From positions 682,001-746,000 of the forward strand of contig NZ_SSBC01000010.1 of the NCBI RefSeq assembly GCF_006475605.1: 64,000 nucleotides of DNA, written 5' to 3'. Each line of letters opens with the position of its first letter. Position 1 is the first letter of the stretch. Positions 54,024-63,657 of the stretch are shown here, piece by piece. The stretch comes from Asticcacaulis tiandongensis (GTDB taxonomy: Bacteria > Pseudomonadota > Alphaproteobacteria > Caulobacterales > Caulobacteraceae). Both the position numbers and the translations under genes were made by a program. The notes beneath the pieces were generated by a model. It made no database searches, was not told the DNA's origin, and worked only from the letters and a program-made list of their open reading frames with translations.

Positions 54024-56192
54024 TTGCGCGCGTATATACTGGCCTGTCTGATCGTTTCCGCCCTGTCTCCGGCAGGGGCACAGTCGCAATCGGCGTCGCC
54101 ACTGGACGTTACTAATTCCGGGACTGATTCCGGGGCGGTTACCGATGCCGAGCCGGAAACCCCGATCCTTGATGACGAAAGCTTTGAGGCGGCACTTCCC
54201 GATCTGGAGCCGGAAACGGATCTGGTGACAGATGATGGGCTTGACACCACCCCTTCGCCGGTCGATGCGCTTTTGCCACCGACAGATGAGACTACCGCCG
54301 AATTAACTGATCTTGAATTACCTGAAGCGCCGCCACTCAGTGATCCGGCGCTTGAGGCCGCCCTGCCGCCGCTTGAGACCTATGACCTGACGGCGGCACC
54401 GGACGCCGAGGTCGTGGCCAATAATGATTCTGATACGCCGCCGCCGGTCCGGTATGACACGCGCTTCGAAGGTTTTCATGCCACTCATATCGACCGTGCC
54501 TTCAAAGACCTTAGTGTTCTGAGGGATGGCAAGGGTACGGCAGGTAATCTGAGCCAGCTTCGCGCCCGTTTACAGGAAGATGAAATTCTGGCGCTGCGGT
54601 TGCTGAAATCGCATGGCTATTATGATGCTGTGGTTCGTTCGCGCATCGACCTGCCGAGTGCCGATAATCCCGAAAGCCGCGCAACGGCGGTCATTTCGGT
54701 CGTCCCCGGCGAAATCTACACGCTGTCGTCTATCGCTATTGAGGCTGATCCGACCGAGCCGCCCACTCTGATCCGTGACGCCTTGCCGCTAAATCCGGGG
54801 GACGCCATTGATGCCGATCTCATCAAATCCGCCGAGGCCAATGTCACCCTGACCCTGCCGCAGCAGGGCTATCCGTTTGCGCAACTGGGGCTGAGGGATG
54901 TGGTGATCGATCCACAGACCCGTAAGGGTGACTATACGCTGCCGGTCACCACCGGCCCGCGCAGCCGCTTTAATGGCATAAGGCTGGAGGGTGATCCGGT
55001 TTTCAAGGCCGATCATATTCGCACCTTAAGCCGGTTTGAGAGCGGCGATCTTTATGATGTGCGCATGGTCGATGACCTGCGGGAAGCCATGACCGCCACC
55101 GGCCTGTTTGCCTCGGTCGGGGTTGAGCCGGAATTGTCGGGTGAAACCGCCGAAGATGGTACGGCCTATGTCACGCTTAAGGTGACGCAGAATGCCGGTA
55201 AGCCGCGCACGCTGGCGGGTGATATCGGTTTCTCGACCGGTCAGGGTCTGCGGACTGAAGTCAGATGGACGCACAGAAACCGTTTCCCGCCTGAGGGTGC
55301 GGTGATCTTCAGCGCCGTGGTGGGGACGCAGGAACAGGGGCTTGGGGCGTCTTTCCGTCGCTCAAATGCCAAGCGTCGTGACCGCACGGTGCAGGCGGGC
55401 CTCAGCTTTGCCAATCAGACCTATGATTCCTATGAGGCCATGACACTGTCGCTGAGTGGCAGTGTGTCTCGCGTCTCTACGCCCCTTTGGCAGAAGAAAT
55501 GGACCTGGAGCTATGGGGCGGAAATTCTGGCGACGCAGGAAAAAGCCTTTGACCTGAATACGACGCAGAACCTGCGCGACAACTATTTCTATGCCTCGCT
55601 GCCGACCAAAATTGGCTATGATGTCACCAATGACCTGCTTAATCCGTCGCGTGGTTTCCGTGCCGGTGTGCAGGCAACGCCGTTTGTCTCATTGAGTGGC
55701 GGAGGCGGCAATTTCTTCGTTAATGTCGGTGACATCAGCTATTACCGCGAGGTATCTCCGCAACTGGTTCTGGCGACTCGCGCCCGACTTGGGTCGATCT
55801 ATGGAGCTGATCTGACAGCGATTGCGCCATCGCGGAGGCTCTATGCCGGTGGCGGTGGTTCGGTGCGCGGCTTCGGCTATCAGGAGCTTGGCCCGCGTGA
55901 CATCAATAATGACCCGACCGGCGGGCGCAGTGCCGTCGAACTGGCGTTCGAAGTGCGTTATCGCTTCAAGGATTTTCTGGGCGGTAACTTAGGCATTGTG
56001 CCATTTGTTGATGCCGGTCAGGTCTATCACGCCGAATTCCCCGAATTTTCAGACATCCGCTTCGGGGTCGGCATCGGGGCGCGTTATTACACCAATTTCG
56101 GCCCCTTGCGCGTCGATATTGCCACCCCCATCAGCCGCCGTGACGGGGAATCACCGGTATCGCTTTATGTCGGTATAGGACAGGCTTTCTGA
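54024..56192 (+). CDS. tamA: TamA-like outer-membrane translocation protein
   Basis: A 722-residue BamA-family outer-membrane protein. It has a signal peptide (to about residue 20), an unusual acidic, Pro/Thr-rich low-complexity segment (residues ~20-140), POTRA domains (residues ~150-390) and a C-terminal 16-strand barrel that ends in Phe (YVGIGQAF). The barrel's GGGGSVRGFGYQELGPRD is the conserved loop of the family. The start is TTG at 54024, which gives the best signal peptide, LRAYILACLIVSALSPAGAQ. It is 2 bases from tamB, so the two form the TAM module. Confidence 0.92.
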   Translation: MRAYILACLIVSALSPAGAQSQSASPLDVTNSGTDSGAVTDAEPETPILDDESFEAALPDLEPETDLVTDDGLDTTPSPVDALLPPTDETTAELTDLELPEAPPLSDPALEAALPPLETYDLTAAPDAEVVANNDSDTPPPVRYDTRFEGFHATHIDRAFKDLSVLRDGKGTAGNLSQLRARLQEDEILALRLLKSHGYYDAVVRSRIDLPSADNPESRATAVISVVPGEIYTLSSIAIEADPTEPPTLIRDALPLNPGDAIDADLIKSAEANVTLTLPQQGYPFAQLGLRDVVIDPQTRKGDYTLPVTTGPRSRFNGIRLEGDPVFKADHIRTLSRFESGDLYDVRMVDDLREAMTATGLFASVGVEPELSGETAEDGTAYVTLKVTQNAGKPRTLAGDIGFSTGQGLRTEVRWTHRNRFPPEGAVIFSAVVGTQEQGLGASFRRSNAKRRDRTVQAGLSFANQTYDSYEAMTLSLSGSVSRVSTPLWQKKWTWSYGAEILATQEKAFDLNTTQNLRDNYFYASLPTKIGYDVTNDLLNPSRGFRAGVQATPFVSLSGGGGNFFVNVGDISYYREVSPQLVLATRARLGSIYGADLTAIAPSRRLYAGGGGSVRGFGYQELGPRDINNDPTGGRSAVELAFEVRYRFKDFLGGNLGIVPFVDAGQVYHAEFPEFSDIRFGVGIGARYYTNFGPLRVDIATPISRRDGESPVSLYVGIGQAF

Positions 56193-56194
56193 TC

Positions 56195-59100
56195 ATGACC
56201 GATAACGACACCTTGACCCCTGTTCCCCCCGCCTCTGGCCCTGAAGACGATCTGCCCGCGCCGAAGCGTGAGCCGGAAAAAAAGCCGAAAAAGCGCTTTC
56301 CGGTGAAAAAAGCGTTTATGTGGGGCGGCGGGATTGTGGGTGGGCTTCTGGGGCTGACGGCTATCGGGCTTGTGGCGCTGGATACGGCACCGGGCAAGCG
56401 CTTCATCGTCAATATGGTCGCGTCGCAAAAGCCAGCCAATGGCCTGAAGATCGCGGTCGGGCGCATAGACGGGTCGATCTATGGCGACATGACCGTGCGT
56501 GATCTGAAGCTGTCCGATCCGCGCGGGGTGTTTTTTCAATCCAAAGCCATAAGGCTCGACTGGCGGCCCTTTGCGCTGGTGGGCAAGCATGTCGATGTTC
56601 GCGAGTTATCGTCGGATCGCGTGGAATTATTGCGTCTGCCCGAACTGATTGCCTCGGAAAAGAAAGAGTCCGAACCGTTTAAGCTGCCGGATATTCGCAT
56701 TGATGCGCAAAAGGTCGAGATCAAACAGATATATCTCGGCCAAGCGGTGACCGGTGAAGCCCAGACCCTGACGCTTAACGGCCACGCGCACCTTAAGAAA
56801 GGCCGCGCTCAGATTGACGCCGCCCTTAACGGGGACCGCGGGGATCGCGCCGTACTGAAACTCGATGCTGCGCCCGATGATAACCGGCTTGATCTGTCGG
56901 CGCGTATTAACGCGCCTGCTGACGGGGCCATTGTGCCGCTTCTGAAGCTTGAGGCCCCGCTGAATGCCTCGCTTGAGGGCAAGGGTGACTGGAAGCGCTG
57001 GGATGGTAAGCTTCTCGGCACTCTGGGGGAACAGTCTCTGGCGGACCTGACGCTGACGGCGCGTGATGGCCTGTTTGGCGTCAAGGGCATTGCCCATCCC
57101 GACCGTATTCTGGGGCCGTCGATGCAGGCGCTGTTTGCACCGGCTCTGGCCATAGACTTATCGACTACCTTCAAGGATCGCCGTGCCGATGGTCAGGTGT
57201 CACTGGCGTCCGACGGTCTGAGACTGGCGGCCAAAGGCGCGGTCGATCTGGGGAAAAGCCGTTTCGACAAACTGACGCTTCGGGCCGATGTCCTCAAGCC
57301 CGCCACGATCACCAAGGGCCTTAATGGCAATGATGTCTCGGCTGATTTTTATCTCGATGGCCCGTTCAAACGCCCGCTGATTGATTACAAGATCGATGCG
57401 AAGACCATCGGCTTTAATGACATCGTCGTGCACGAACTGCATGCCGAAGGCCGCTCACGCATTGATGGTGACCATGTCAAAATTCCGGTCAAAGCGCGTG
57501 CCAAACATATTACGGGTCTCAATGCCGCTGCGGAATCCCTGGTCAGCAATGTCACGATTGACGGTGATTTGGCGCTGGATGGCGATATGCTACTCAGCGA
57601 TAATCTTAGGATACGTTCGGACAAGATCAATGCCACGGCCATTGTGATCGCTGATCTGGGCGAAGGCATCTATCAGGGGGCCTTGAAAGGCCGCATTAAT
57701 CAATACTTGATTGATGGCATAGGCATTGTGAATCTTGTGATCGATGCCGATCTGAAGACCCTTCCGGGGGGCGGCTTTGGTCTGGTGGGCAAGGTCGATG
57801 GCCAGACCGTGCGCATCGATAATTCGGGCCTTGCCGGTTTCCTTGGAGGGAATGCGAAGTTCTCCGGTGCGGTCAATACCGCCGCCAATGGTGACATTAT
57901 TCTGCAACGACTGACGCTCAATGCGCCGGATTTCAGACTCACTTCGGCCAGCGGACGTTATTTCCAGAATGGCAATTTGCGGTTCAATCTGACGGCGCAG
58001 TCTGAGGCCTATGGCCCTCTGGCGGCTGAGGTCGGCGGCAATATTAAAGCGCCGACGGCCGTATTGCGTGCCGAGCGTCCGGGGCTGGGGCTTCAGATCG
58101 AAAATCTGGTGGCGCGTCTTGAGACCCAGACTAACGGCTATCACGTGACCGCCGAAGGTGAGTCTGCCTATGGTCCGCTTTTGGCTGACGTGCTGGTGCG
58201 CACCGGTCAGGGGCCATTGACCATTGATGTCACTCAGGCCCGCGTTGCCGGGATTGATGCCGCAGGCACCATTGTCCAGAGCAATACCGGCCCCTTCACC
58301 GGCACCCTGACCCTTACGGGGACGGGTATTAACGGCACGGCCAACCTGCTGGCCTTCGGTGAGGTGCAGGGTGCGAAAATATCAGCCCGTGCCACTAATT
58401 TCCGTACACCGGGCGAAACCGAAATCGTCGTCGGTCGCGCCATTATTGAGGCCACGGCCCGACTTGAGGATCAGGCGCTGATTACCGCCGATGTGCAACT
58501 GGCGGAAGTCAGCTATCAGGATATGTGGCTGTCTAAAGGCCGTGCGAAAATCGACCTCAAAGGCACCGACGGCACTATCAAGATGGTGGCCAGCGGCGAC
58601 AAGGGTGCGCCGTTTGATCTGGCGGCCAATGCGCGTCTCAGTGGGGATGTCATCACGGTGGCTGCCAAAGGCGACGCCAGCGGCGTGCCGTTCTCGCTGG
58701 AGAAACCGGCCCGCATCGTCAAGCGTGGCGACGACTGGGTGTTGGCCCCGACTGTTCTGGCCACGCCGCGCGGCAAGGTCAATCTGGCCGGGCGTTTCGG
58801 TGAGGAACTTAAGGTTCAGGCGCGGTTCGACAGCTTTGATCTGAGCCTCGCCAATATGGTCAGGCCTGATCTGGGCATTAGCGGCACCGCGACGGGCAGC
58901 GTCGATTACACCCAGCGAGGCAACGCCTTCCCGACCGGACAGGTGCGCCTGAGCTTTGACAATCTGACCCGCGCCACCGTCGGCAGTATTTCCACGCCCC
59001 TTGATATGCAGCTTGAGGCGACGCTCAATGGAGAGCGTACCCGCGCCCGTGGTGTCCTGCGTCAACGGGGTTCAGCCATTGGCCGATTTGACGCCACTAT

Positions 59101-60433
59101 TGCACCGGGTGGTGAAGGGGCGTGGGTTGATCAACTGATGTCAGGCAGCCTGAGCGGCGGCCTGCGCTTTAATGGCCCCGCCTCGGCCCTGTTCTCACTG
59201 GCCGGTCTGGCCGATCAGCAGATGAGCGGCAATGTCGCTCTGGCGGCGGATGTCTCAGGGTCGATCAATGCCCCTCGCCTTAATGGACAGGTGCGCGGCA
59301 ACAACCTGACCTATGAAAACCTGACCTTTGGCACACGCATCCGCCAGATCACACTTGAGGGCCGTTTCAATCAGGATCAGCTTGATCTGCAACGCTTTGA
59401 TGGACGCGCGGGCGAAGGTACGGTTGAGGCGTCTGGCTTCATCAGTCTGGCGGCTGCCGATGACTTCCCGCTGCGGCTTAATGCCAAGCTGAATAATGCT
59501 CGCATCGCCAATTCGGAGGCCATCAGTTCGACCGTTTCCGGGAACCTCGACATCACCAATTCGACACAGGATGGCCCGTGGATCAGGGGCGATCTGCGTC
59601 TGCCTGAGTTGCGTTATGAGGTGGTTTTGCAAAGCGCATCGCAGGTGTCCGAGCTTGAGGGCGTGCGCATCCGTGGCGCACAGCCGCCGCGTCAGACCGA
59701 AACCCGAAGCGCACCGCAACTTTGGAACCTCGATATACGTATTCGTGCCGATAACCAGATCTTCGTCAATGGCATGGGCCTTGAGTCCGAATGGAAGACG
59801 GATATGCGCGTCAGGGGCACGACCGTGACCCCGCGCGTCGCCGGCAATATGACTGTCGTGCGCGGCACCTATGCCTTTGGCGGACGGGAGTTTGATATTG
59901 AAAAGGGTGAAATCACCTTTGACGGCGGCAATCTGACCAATCCGAAAATCGAGATACTGGCGACCGCCGAAGTCGATGACATTACCGGAACTATCAATAT
60001 TGATGGTTTGGCACAGAATCCGCAGATCACCTTTGGTTCCATACCGTCCCTGCCACAGGATGAGGTGCTGGCGCGTATTCTGTTCGGGGAAAGCGTCACC
60101 AACCTGTCGGCCACTCAGGCCCTGCAACTGGCGGCGTCACTCAACAGCCTTCAGGGTGGCGGTGGCGGGCTTAATCCGCTGGGCAAGCTCAGGACCGCTA
60201 CGGGGATTGATCGCCTCAGGGTGCTGGGGGCCGATGATGCGGCGGGGCGCGGTACATCACTGGCGGCGGGTCAGTATCTGACCAATAATATCTATATTGA
60301 GATCGTCACCGACGCCAAGGGCTTCACGGCGACGCAGCTTGAGATCGCCCTGTCACGCACCTTGAGTGTGCTGACCCAGACCGGATCGACTTCAGGGACG
60401 GCGGTAAATCTCAGATATTCGCGGAATTACTAG
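56195..60433 (+). CDS. tamB: Translocation/assembly module inner-membrane component TamB
   Basis: A 1412-residue AsmA-like protein. An N-terminal basic region precedes a signal-anchor helix (AFMWGGGIVGGLLGLTAIGL, about residues 45-65), and a very long beta-taco periplasmic body with repeating strands follows. The C-terminal DUF490 domain (last ~330 residues) contains GGREFDIEKGEITFDGG and ILFGESVTNLSATQALQLAA, which are typical. It partners with TamA in inserting some outer-membrane proteins or moving phospholipids. The last base of its stop codon starts a REP-like repeat. Confidence 0.95.
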   Translation: MTDNDTLTPVPPASGPEDDLPAPKREPEKKPKKRFPVKKAFMWGGGIVGGLLGLTAIGLVALDTAPGKRFIVNMVASQKPANGLKIAVGRIDGSIYGDMTVRDLKLSDPRGVFFQSKAIRLDWRPFALVGKHVDVRELSSDRVELLRLPELIASEKKESEPFKLPDIRIDAQKVEIKQIYLGQAVTGEAQTLTLNGHAHLKKGRAQIDAALNGDRGDRAVLKLDAAPDDNRLDLSARINAPADGAIVPLLKLEAPLNASLEGKGDWKRWDGKLLGTLGEQSLADLTLTARDGLFGVKGIAHPDRILGPSMQALFAPALAIDLSTTFKDRRADGQVSLASDGLRLAAKGAVDLGKSRFDKLTLRADVLKPATITKGLNGNDVSADFYLDGPFKRPLIDYKIDAKTIGFNDIVVHELHAEGRSRIDGDHVKIPVKARAKHITGLNAAAESLVSNVTIDGDLALDGDMLLSDNLRIRSDKINATAIVIADLGEGIYQGALKGRINQYLIDGIGIVNLVIDADLKTLPGGGFGLVGKVDGQTVRIDNSGLAGFLGGNAKFSGAVNTAANGDIILQRLTLNAPDFRLTSASGRYFQNGNLRFNLTAQSEAYGPLAAEVGGNIKAPTAVLRAERPGLGLQIENLVARLETQTNGYHVTAEGESAYGPLLADVLVRTGQGPLTIDVTQARVAGIDAAGTIVQSNTGPFTGTLTLTGTGINGTANLLAFGEVQGAKISARATNFRTPGETEIVVGRAIIEATARLEDQALITADVQLAEVSYQDMWLSKGRAKIDLKGTDGTIKMVASGDKGAPFDLAANARLSGDVITVAAKGDASGVPFSLEKPARIVKRGDDWVLAPTVLATPRGKVNLAGRFGEELKVQARFDSFDLSLANMVRPDLGISGTATGSVDYTQRGNAFPTGQVRLSFDNLTRATVGSISTPLDMQLEATLNGERTRARGVLRQRGSAIGRFDATIAPGGEGAWVDQLMSGSLSGGLRFNGPASALFSLAGLADQQMSGNVALAADVSGSINAPRLNGQVRGNNLTYENLTFGTRIRQITLEGRFNQDQLDLQRFDGRAGEGTVEASGFISLAAADDFPLRLNAKLNNARIANSEAISSTVSGNLDITNSTQDGPWIRGDLRLPELRYEVVLQSASQVSELEGVRIRGAQPPRQTETRSAPQLWNLDIRIRADNQIFVNGMGLESEWKTDMRVRGTTVTPRVAGNMTVVRGTYAFGGREFDIEKGEITFDGGNLTNPKIEILATAEVDDITGTINIDGLAQNPQITFGSIPSLPQDEVLARILFGESVTNLSATQALQLAASLNSLQGGGGGLNPLGKLRTATGIDRLRVLGADDAAGRGTSLAAGQYLTNNIYIEIVTDAKGFTATQLEIALSRTLSVLTQTGSTSGTAVNLRYSRNY

Positions 60434-60482
60434 CAGGGCCTCAGGCCCTGCACCCGTTAGCCCCGAGGTATAAGGCGTCTTC
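60433..60482 (+). repeat. REP-like palindromic repeat, copy E
   Basis: The clearest copy: a perfect stem in GCAGGGCCTCAGGCCCTGC, then CACCCGTTAGCCCCGAGGT and AAGGCGTCTTC. It begins in the last base of the tamB stop codon and ends 10 bases before the stop of the convergent Sel1 gene. Confidence 0.85.
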
Positions 60483-60492
60483 AATTGCGGGT

Positions 60493-61251
60493 TTAGAACA
60501 GGAAGCGTCTTTTTGCGTTGCGCGGAAGGCGCCTGGCTTCAAATTCGCTTTGGGCAGCGGCCAGTTGTTCCGGCGTCAGGCGAAGCTCTAGCCGTTGCAG
60601 GTCCGGTGACGGCGGCAGCGTTTTTTCATCGGCATGGCGCGCATCATGGGCCAGGGCATAGAGCACATAGGCCCTGACCGGATCGGCCTCTATCCCCTCG
60701 CCTTTTTCCAGCCGTTCCGCCAGTTCAATCTGCGCCGCCGGATAGTTGCGACCGGCAGCTTTTTCGATCTGTTTTATGCCATCGGCGCAGTTGGCTTCAA
60801 TGCCGCGCCCTTCGCACAGCAATTGCCCCAGACGGTATTCTGCCGGTGCATATTCCTTAAAGGAAGCCCGCTGTACCCAGATATAGCCTTCGCGGTCATC
60901 ACGCGGCACACCTTCGCCATTCAGATAATGCTGACCCAGCTGGTACTGGGCTTCGGCATGGCTCTGGGTCGCGGCCTTGGTGTACCATTTGACGGCTTCG
61001 GCCTTGTTGATCTCGGTCTGGAAGCCTTCGTCATAGGCGCGCGCCACAAAGACCTGTGAGTTCAGAACCCCCAGTTCGGCATATTCCAGTTCATACTGAA
61101 ACGCCGTCTTATAGACCTGAACGCCTTTGTATCTCTCATATTGCTGATAGCCCCAGATGCTGAACAGCGCCGTCGGGATGATCACCAGCGTGATTTTCAG
61201 CACCGTCATCAGGGGGCGTTTCTTTTTTATGGGTTCGTCCGTCAGGGCCAC
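60493..61251 (-). CDS. Sel1-repeat membrane protein
   Basis: A 252-residue protein with a single N-terminal transmembrane helix (LKITLVIIPTALFSIWGY, residues ~18-35) and Sel1-like tetratricopeptide repeats facing the periplasm, for example AEAVKWYTKAATQSHAEAQY and EGYIWVQRASFKEYAPAEYR. A third unit follows with DGIKQIEKAAGRNYPAAQIE. Sel1 proteins mediate protein interactions in signalling or envelope assembly; the partner is unknown. GTG at 61251 has AAGGA at 8 bases; ATG at 61209 would remove the N-terminal basic stretch. Confidence 0.82.
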   Translation of the reverse strand: MALTDEPIKKKRPLMTVLKITLVIIPTALFSIWGYQQYERYKGVQVYKTAFQYELEYAELGVLNSQVFVARAYDEGFQTEINKAEAVKWYTKAATQSHAEAQYQLGQHYLNGEGVPRDDREGYIWVQRASFKEYAPAEYRLGQLLCEGRGIEANCADGIKQIEKAAGRNYPAAQIELAERLEKGEGIEADPVRAYVLYALAHDARHADEKTLPPSPDLQRLELRLTPEQLAAAQSEFEARRLPRNAKRRFLF

Positions 61252-61262
61252 GTAAAAAGTCC

Positions 61263-61724
61263 TTATAATGTACCAATGGCCAGAAGCTGCCAGCGGCAGT
61301 CAACATAGGCATAGTGCAGTTCCGTCTCATCCGTCGCATGTCCGCGGTGCAGGGTCACTACGGCAAAAACATCGCCGTTGCGCGCCTTGCTGATGACCTT
61401 GGAGGCATTACCCGATGTCATGAGGCTGTTCAGGCGCCCCTTACGGCCATTGCAGCTAAACAGATCACAATAGAGACCCTGACGGTTATTCAGTTCGGTG
61501 GCAAGGTCGGTCTGGCTTAAGGCGCCGCCTTCGGAACCAATTGTAAGACCGTCAGGGCCGATAAGCGTGAGGAAATCCTGCGTTTGGCCCAAGCGCACAG
61601 CGTCACGTGTCTGAGTTATGGCCCTATCAAGCGTGGTTTCAGGCGGCGCACAGCCTTGCGCGGCGCAGCCTTGCGCGATGAATGACACTATCGTGGCTAT
61701 GGCGATGGTTTTCATACCGTTCAT
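61263..61724 (-). CDS. Hypothetical secreted protein
   Basis: A 153-residue predicted secreted protein with a signal of MKTIAIATIVSFIAQGC type; the Cys after AQG would fit a lipobox. The remaining domain, with LTLIGPDGLTIGSEGGALS and a C-terminal HYAYVDCRWQLLAIGTL, has four further cysteines. It resembles SnoaL/nuclear transport factor 2-like folds only in general pattern, so I assign no function. The ATG at 61724 follows GGGGACGG. It is 11 bases from the Sel1 start and probably cotranscribed. Confidence 0.65.
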   Translation of the reverse strand: MNGMKTIAIATIVSFIAQGCAAQGCAPPETTLDRAITQTRDAVRLGQTQDFLTLIGPDGLTIGSEGGALSQTDLATELNNRQGLYCDLFSCNGRKGRLNSLMTSGNASKVISKARNGDVFAVVTLHRGHATDETELHYAYVDCRWQLLAIGTL

Positions 61725-61876
61725 AACATCCGTCCCCTCAGTTATGCGGCATAGTAACCCAACTTGCCCCATTTGACAGCCGGACTGTTAATTACAGCGC
61801 AAACGGGCGTTTAACCAAGTTCTAAACCTTGGTATGGTAAGGTTCGTATTCATCGCGTTTGTTTAGAAAGCCTGAC

Positions 61877-62107
61877 ATGCCTGTTGCCCAAAGCGAACTG
61901 GAAGCCCGTTTGAAAGCCGCCTTCCCCGAAGCGGATATTGTCGTCGAGGATCTGGCGGGAGACGGTGACCACTACAAGGCCTATATTTCCGATGCCGGTT
62001 TTGCCGGAATGCCAAAGGTCAGGCAGCATCAGAAGGTCTATGCCGCCTTAAGTGATATCATGGGCGGGGCCTTGCACGCGCTGGCGCTTGAAACCCGCGC
62101 GCCGTAA
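61877..62107 (+). CDS. BolA family protein
   Basis: A 76-residue BolA/IbaG-like protein. The core AAFPEADIVVEDLAGDGDHYKAY ... KVRQHQKVYAALSDIMGGALHALAL has the class II KH-like fold, and the C-terminal histidine (ALHALAL) is the usual iron-sulfur ligand in complexes with CGFS glutaredoxins. Such a glutaredoxin, grxD, lies 1.0 kb downstream. I prefer ATG 61877 to the TTG at 61859. The AKR-fold gene starts 2 bases after its stop. Confidence 0.92.
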   Translation: MPVAQSELEARLKAAFPEADIVVEDLAGDGDHYKAYISDAGFAGMPKVRQHQKVYAALSDIMGGALHALALETRAP

Positions 62108-62109
62108 CC

Positions 62110-63006
62110 ATGCGCTATCGCCCGTTGGGACAATCAGGCACCGCCCTGTCCAGTCTGGGCCTGAGCCTTGGGCCGGAGGCCTTTGGCCGTGGGCGTCAGC
62201 ATGTCCAGAAGCTGATACTGGCGGCGCTTGAGAACGGCATCAATACCTATCATTTTGACTGTAGCGAGCCGGACTTCCTCAGGGGCGTGGCCGAGGCCTT
62301 TGACGGGATTGACCGCAAGCTTCTGTTTTTGTCGTTTAATGCCCATGCCGATCTCAGTCAGGACCCGGTGAGTGATTACGCGCTGCGCACCCTGCGCGAA
62401 CGGTTGCGGGCACTGGTGCAGGATTATGGTTTTGGCACCATTGATCTGTTAATGTTCCATGCGAACGGTTTCGATAAAATACCTGAGTCTTCATGGATTT
62501 TTCTTGAAGGGCTTATGGACGCCCGTCTGATTCGTTATCTGGGGGCGTCGGCCAATACCGACCGCATACGGGCCGTCGTTGATCATGGGCGCTTCGATAT
62601 ACTGAAAACGGTTTTCGATCTTGATACCAACTGGGATAAACGCCACCTGCTCGATCACGCCATATCCAAAAGCATGAACATCATTGGCCATGACTATTTC
62701 CCGCAGGCCTATCACAGGGCGTCGGATATCGTGCCTCGCGGGGCACGGCGCGGTCTGTTCCGTTTCAAGGCGGCCGATCCATTGGCCGGCAGCGGCACCT
62801 ATGCCTTTTTGCATCAGACACCCGCCTGGAATGCGGAAGAACTTTGTCTGGCCTATACCTTAAGCCAGCCGTGCCTGACCTCTGTGCTCATCAGCCCCGA
62901 GACGCCTGAGGCGCTTCAGGCGCTGGCAGAGGTGACCGAACGTAACATGCCCCCCAGTGTTCCGGCCCAGATCGAAATGGCGCGGTTCTCAGCCCAGAAC
63001 CCGTGA
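62110..63006 (+). CDS. Aldo/keto reductase-fold protein, catalytic residues incomplete
   Basis: A 298-residue protein with the (beta/alpha)8 AKR layout: GQSGTALSSLGLSLGPEAFG at the start, GINTYHFDCSE, IDLLMFHANG and LIRYLGASAN. In active AKRs the tetrad is Asp, Tyr, Lys and His. Here Asp50 and His117 are recognisable, but the Tyr that should follow (DTA..YG) is replaced in SEPDF, and the Lys strand reads LLFLSFNAH, with no Lys. Reductase activity is therefore doubtful. It lies 2 bases after bolA and 118 bases before grxD. Confidence 0.75.
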   Translation: MRYRPLGQSGTALSSLGLSLGPEAFGRGRQHVQKLILAALENGINTYHFDCSEPDFLRGVAEAFDGIDRKLLFLSFNAHADLSQDPVSDYALRTLRERLRALVQDYGFGTIDLLMFHANGFDKIPESSWIFLEGLMDARLIRYLGASANTDRIRAVVDHGRFDILKTVFDLDTNWDKRHLLDHAISKSMNIIGHDYFPQAYHRASDIVPRGARRGLFRFKAADPLAGSGTYAFLHQTPAWNAEELCLAYTLSQPCLTSVLISPETPEALQALAEVTERNMPPSVPAQIEMARFSAQNP

Positions 63007-63124
63007 CCCAAACGTGATACAGCCGATAAAAAAGCAAAAAGGCTGATCTGCGACACTAACGCCTCTGGATTTCACTAGCAGCGACGCCTATATCGGACAA
63101 AACCTTTGCCGGAGTTAAACCGTC

Positions 63125-63466
63125 GTGAGCCAAGACATTCAGCCTGAAATCCGCCAGTTCATCGAACAGACCGTCCAGAATAATCCGGTCGTCGTGTTTA
63201 TGAAGGGCAGCCCTGATCAGCCACGCTGCGGCTTCTCGTCACTTGTGGTGCAGGTGCTGGATCACTTAGGCGTCGAATTTGCCGGTGTGGATGTGCTTCA
63301 GGACGAAGGCTTACGCGAAGGCATCAAGGCCTATACCGACTGGCCGACCATTCCCCAGCTTTATATCAAGGAAGAGTTTATCGGCGGTGCCGACATCGTG
63401 CGCGAACTGTTCCAGTCAGGTGAGTTGAAGACGCTCCTGACCGAGAAAGGCATTGTGGAGGCTTAA
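63125..63466 (+). CDS. grxD: Monothiol CGFS glutaredoxin (Grx4 type)
   Basis: A 113-residue monothiol glutaredoxin that binds and transfers [2Fe-2S] clusters. The active site is PRCGFSS; VVFMKGSPDQ and TDWPTIPQLYIKEEFIGGAD are the glutathione-binding regions. It starts with GTG after a GGAG motif. It partners with BolA, encoded upstream across the AKR-fold gene, so the three-gene run is probably concerned with iron-sulfur handling. Confidence 0.96.
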   Translation: MSQDIQPEIRQFIEQTVQNNPVVVFMKGSPDQPRCGFSSLVVQVLDHLGVEFAGVDVLQDEGLREGIKAYTDWPTIPQLYIKEEFIGGADIVRELFQSGELKTLLTEKGIVEA

Positions 63467-63494
63467 GCTTAGCCCCCCGTTCCTGCGTATAAAA

Positions 63495-63546
63495 CCCTCC
63501 GTCACCTTGCTGACGCAAGGCGCCACCCTCCCGCAGAGCAGGAGGG
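63495..63546 (+). repeat. C-rich double-hairpin repeat, copy 3
   Basis: Starts CCCTCCGTCA, then a perfect stem CCTTGC-TGAC-GCAAGG, then CCCTCC / GGAGGG arms. It lies between grxD and lysS. Related copies are at 2499 (inverted) and 51393. Confidence 0.7.
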
Positions 63547-63609
63547 AGAAGATAAAGCGGGTAATGCGCTTTTGCCCCAATGGAATTGACGCGGCGCAAC
63601 ACAAAGCTT

Positions 63610-63656
63610 AAAGCCTGATCCTTCTTTTCATTTTCAAAGAAAGATCAGGCTTTTTT
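63610..63656 (+). terminator. Terminator-type hairpin immediately before lysS
   Basis: AAAGCCTGATC pairs with GATCAGGCTTT, extended inwards by TTCTTT/AAAGAA, and is followed by a six-T tract that ends 1 base before the lysS ATG at 63658. The only ribosome-binding-like AGG lies in the 3' arm. It may end grxD transcripts, or act as an attenuator in a lysS leader. Confidence 0.8.
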
Positions 63657-63657
63657 C

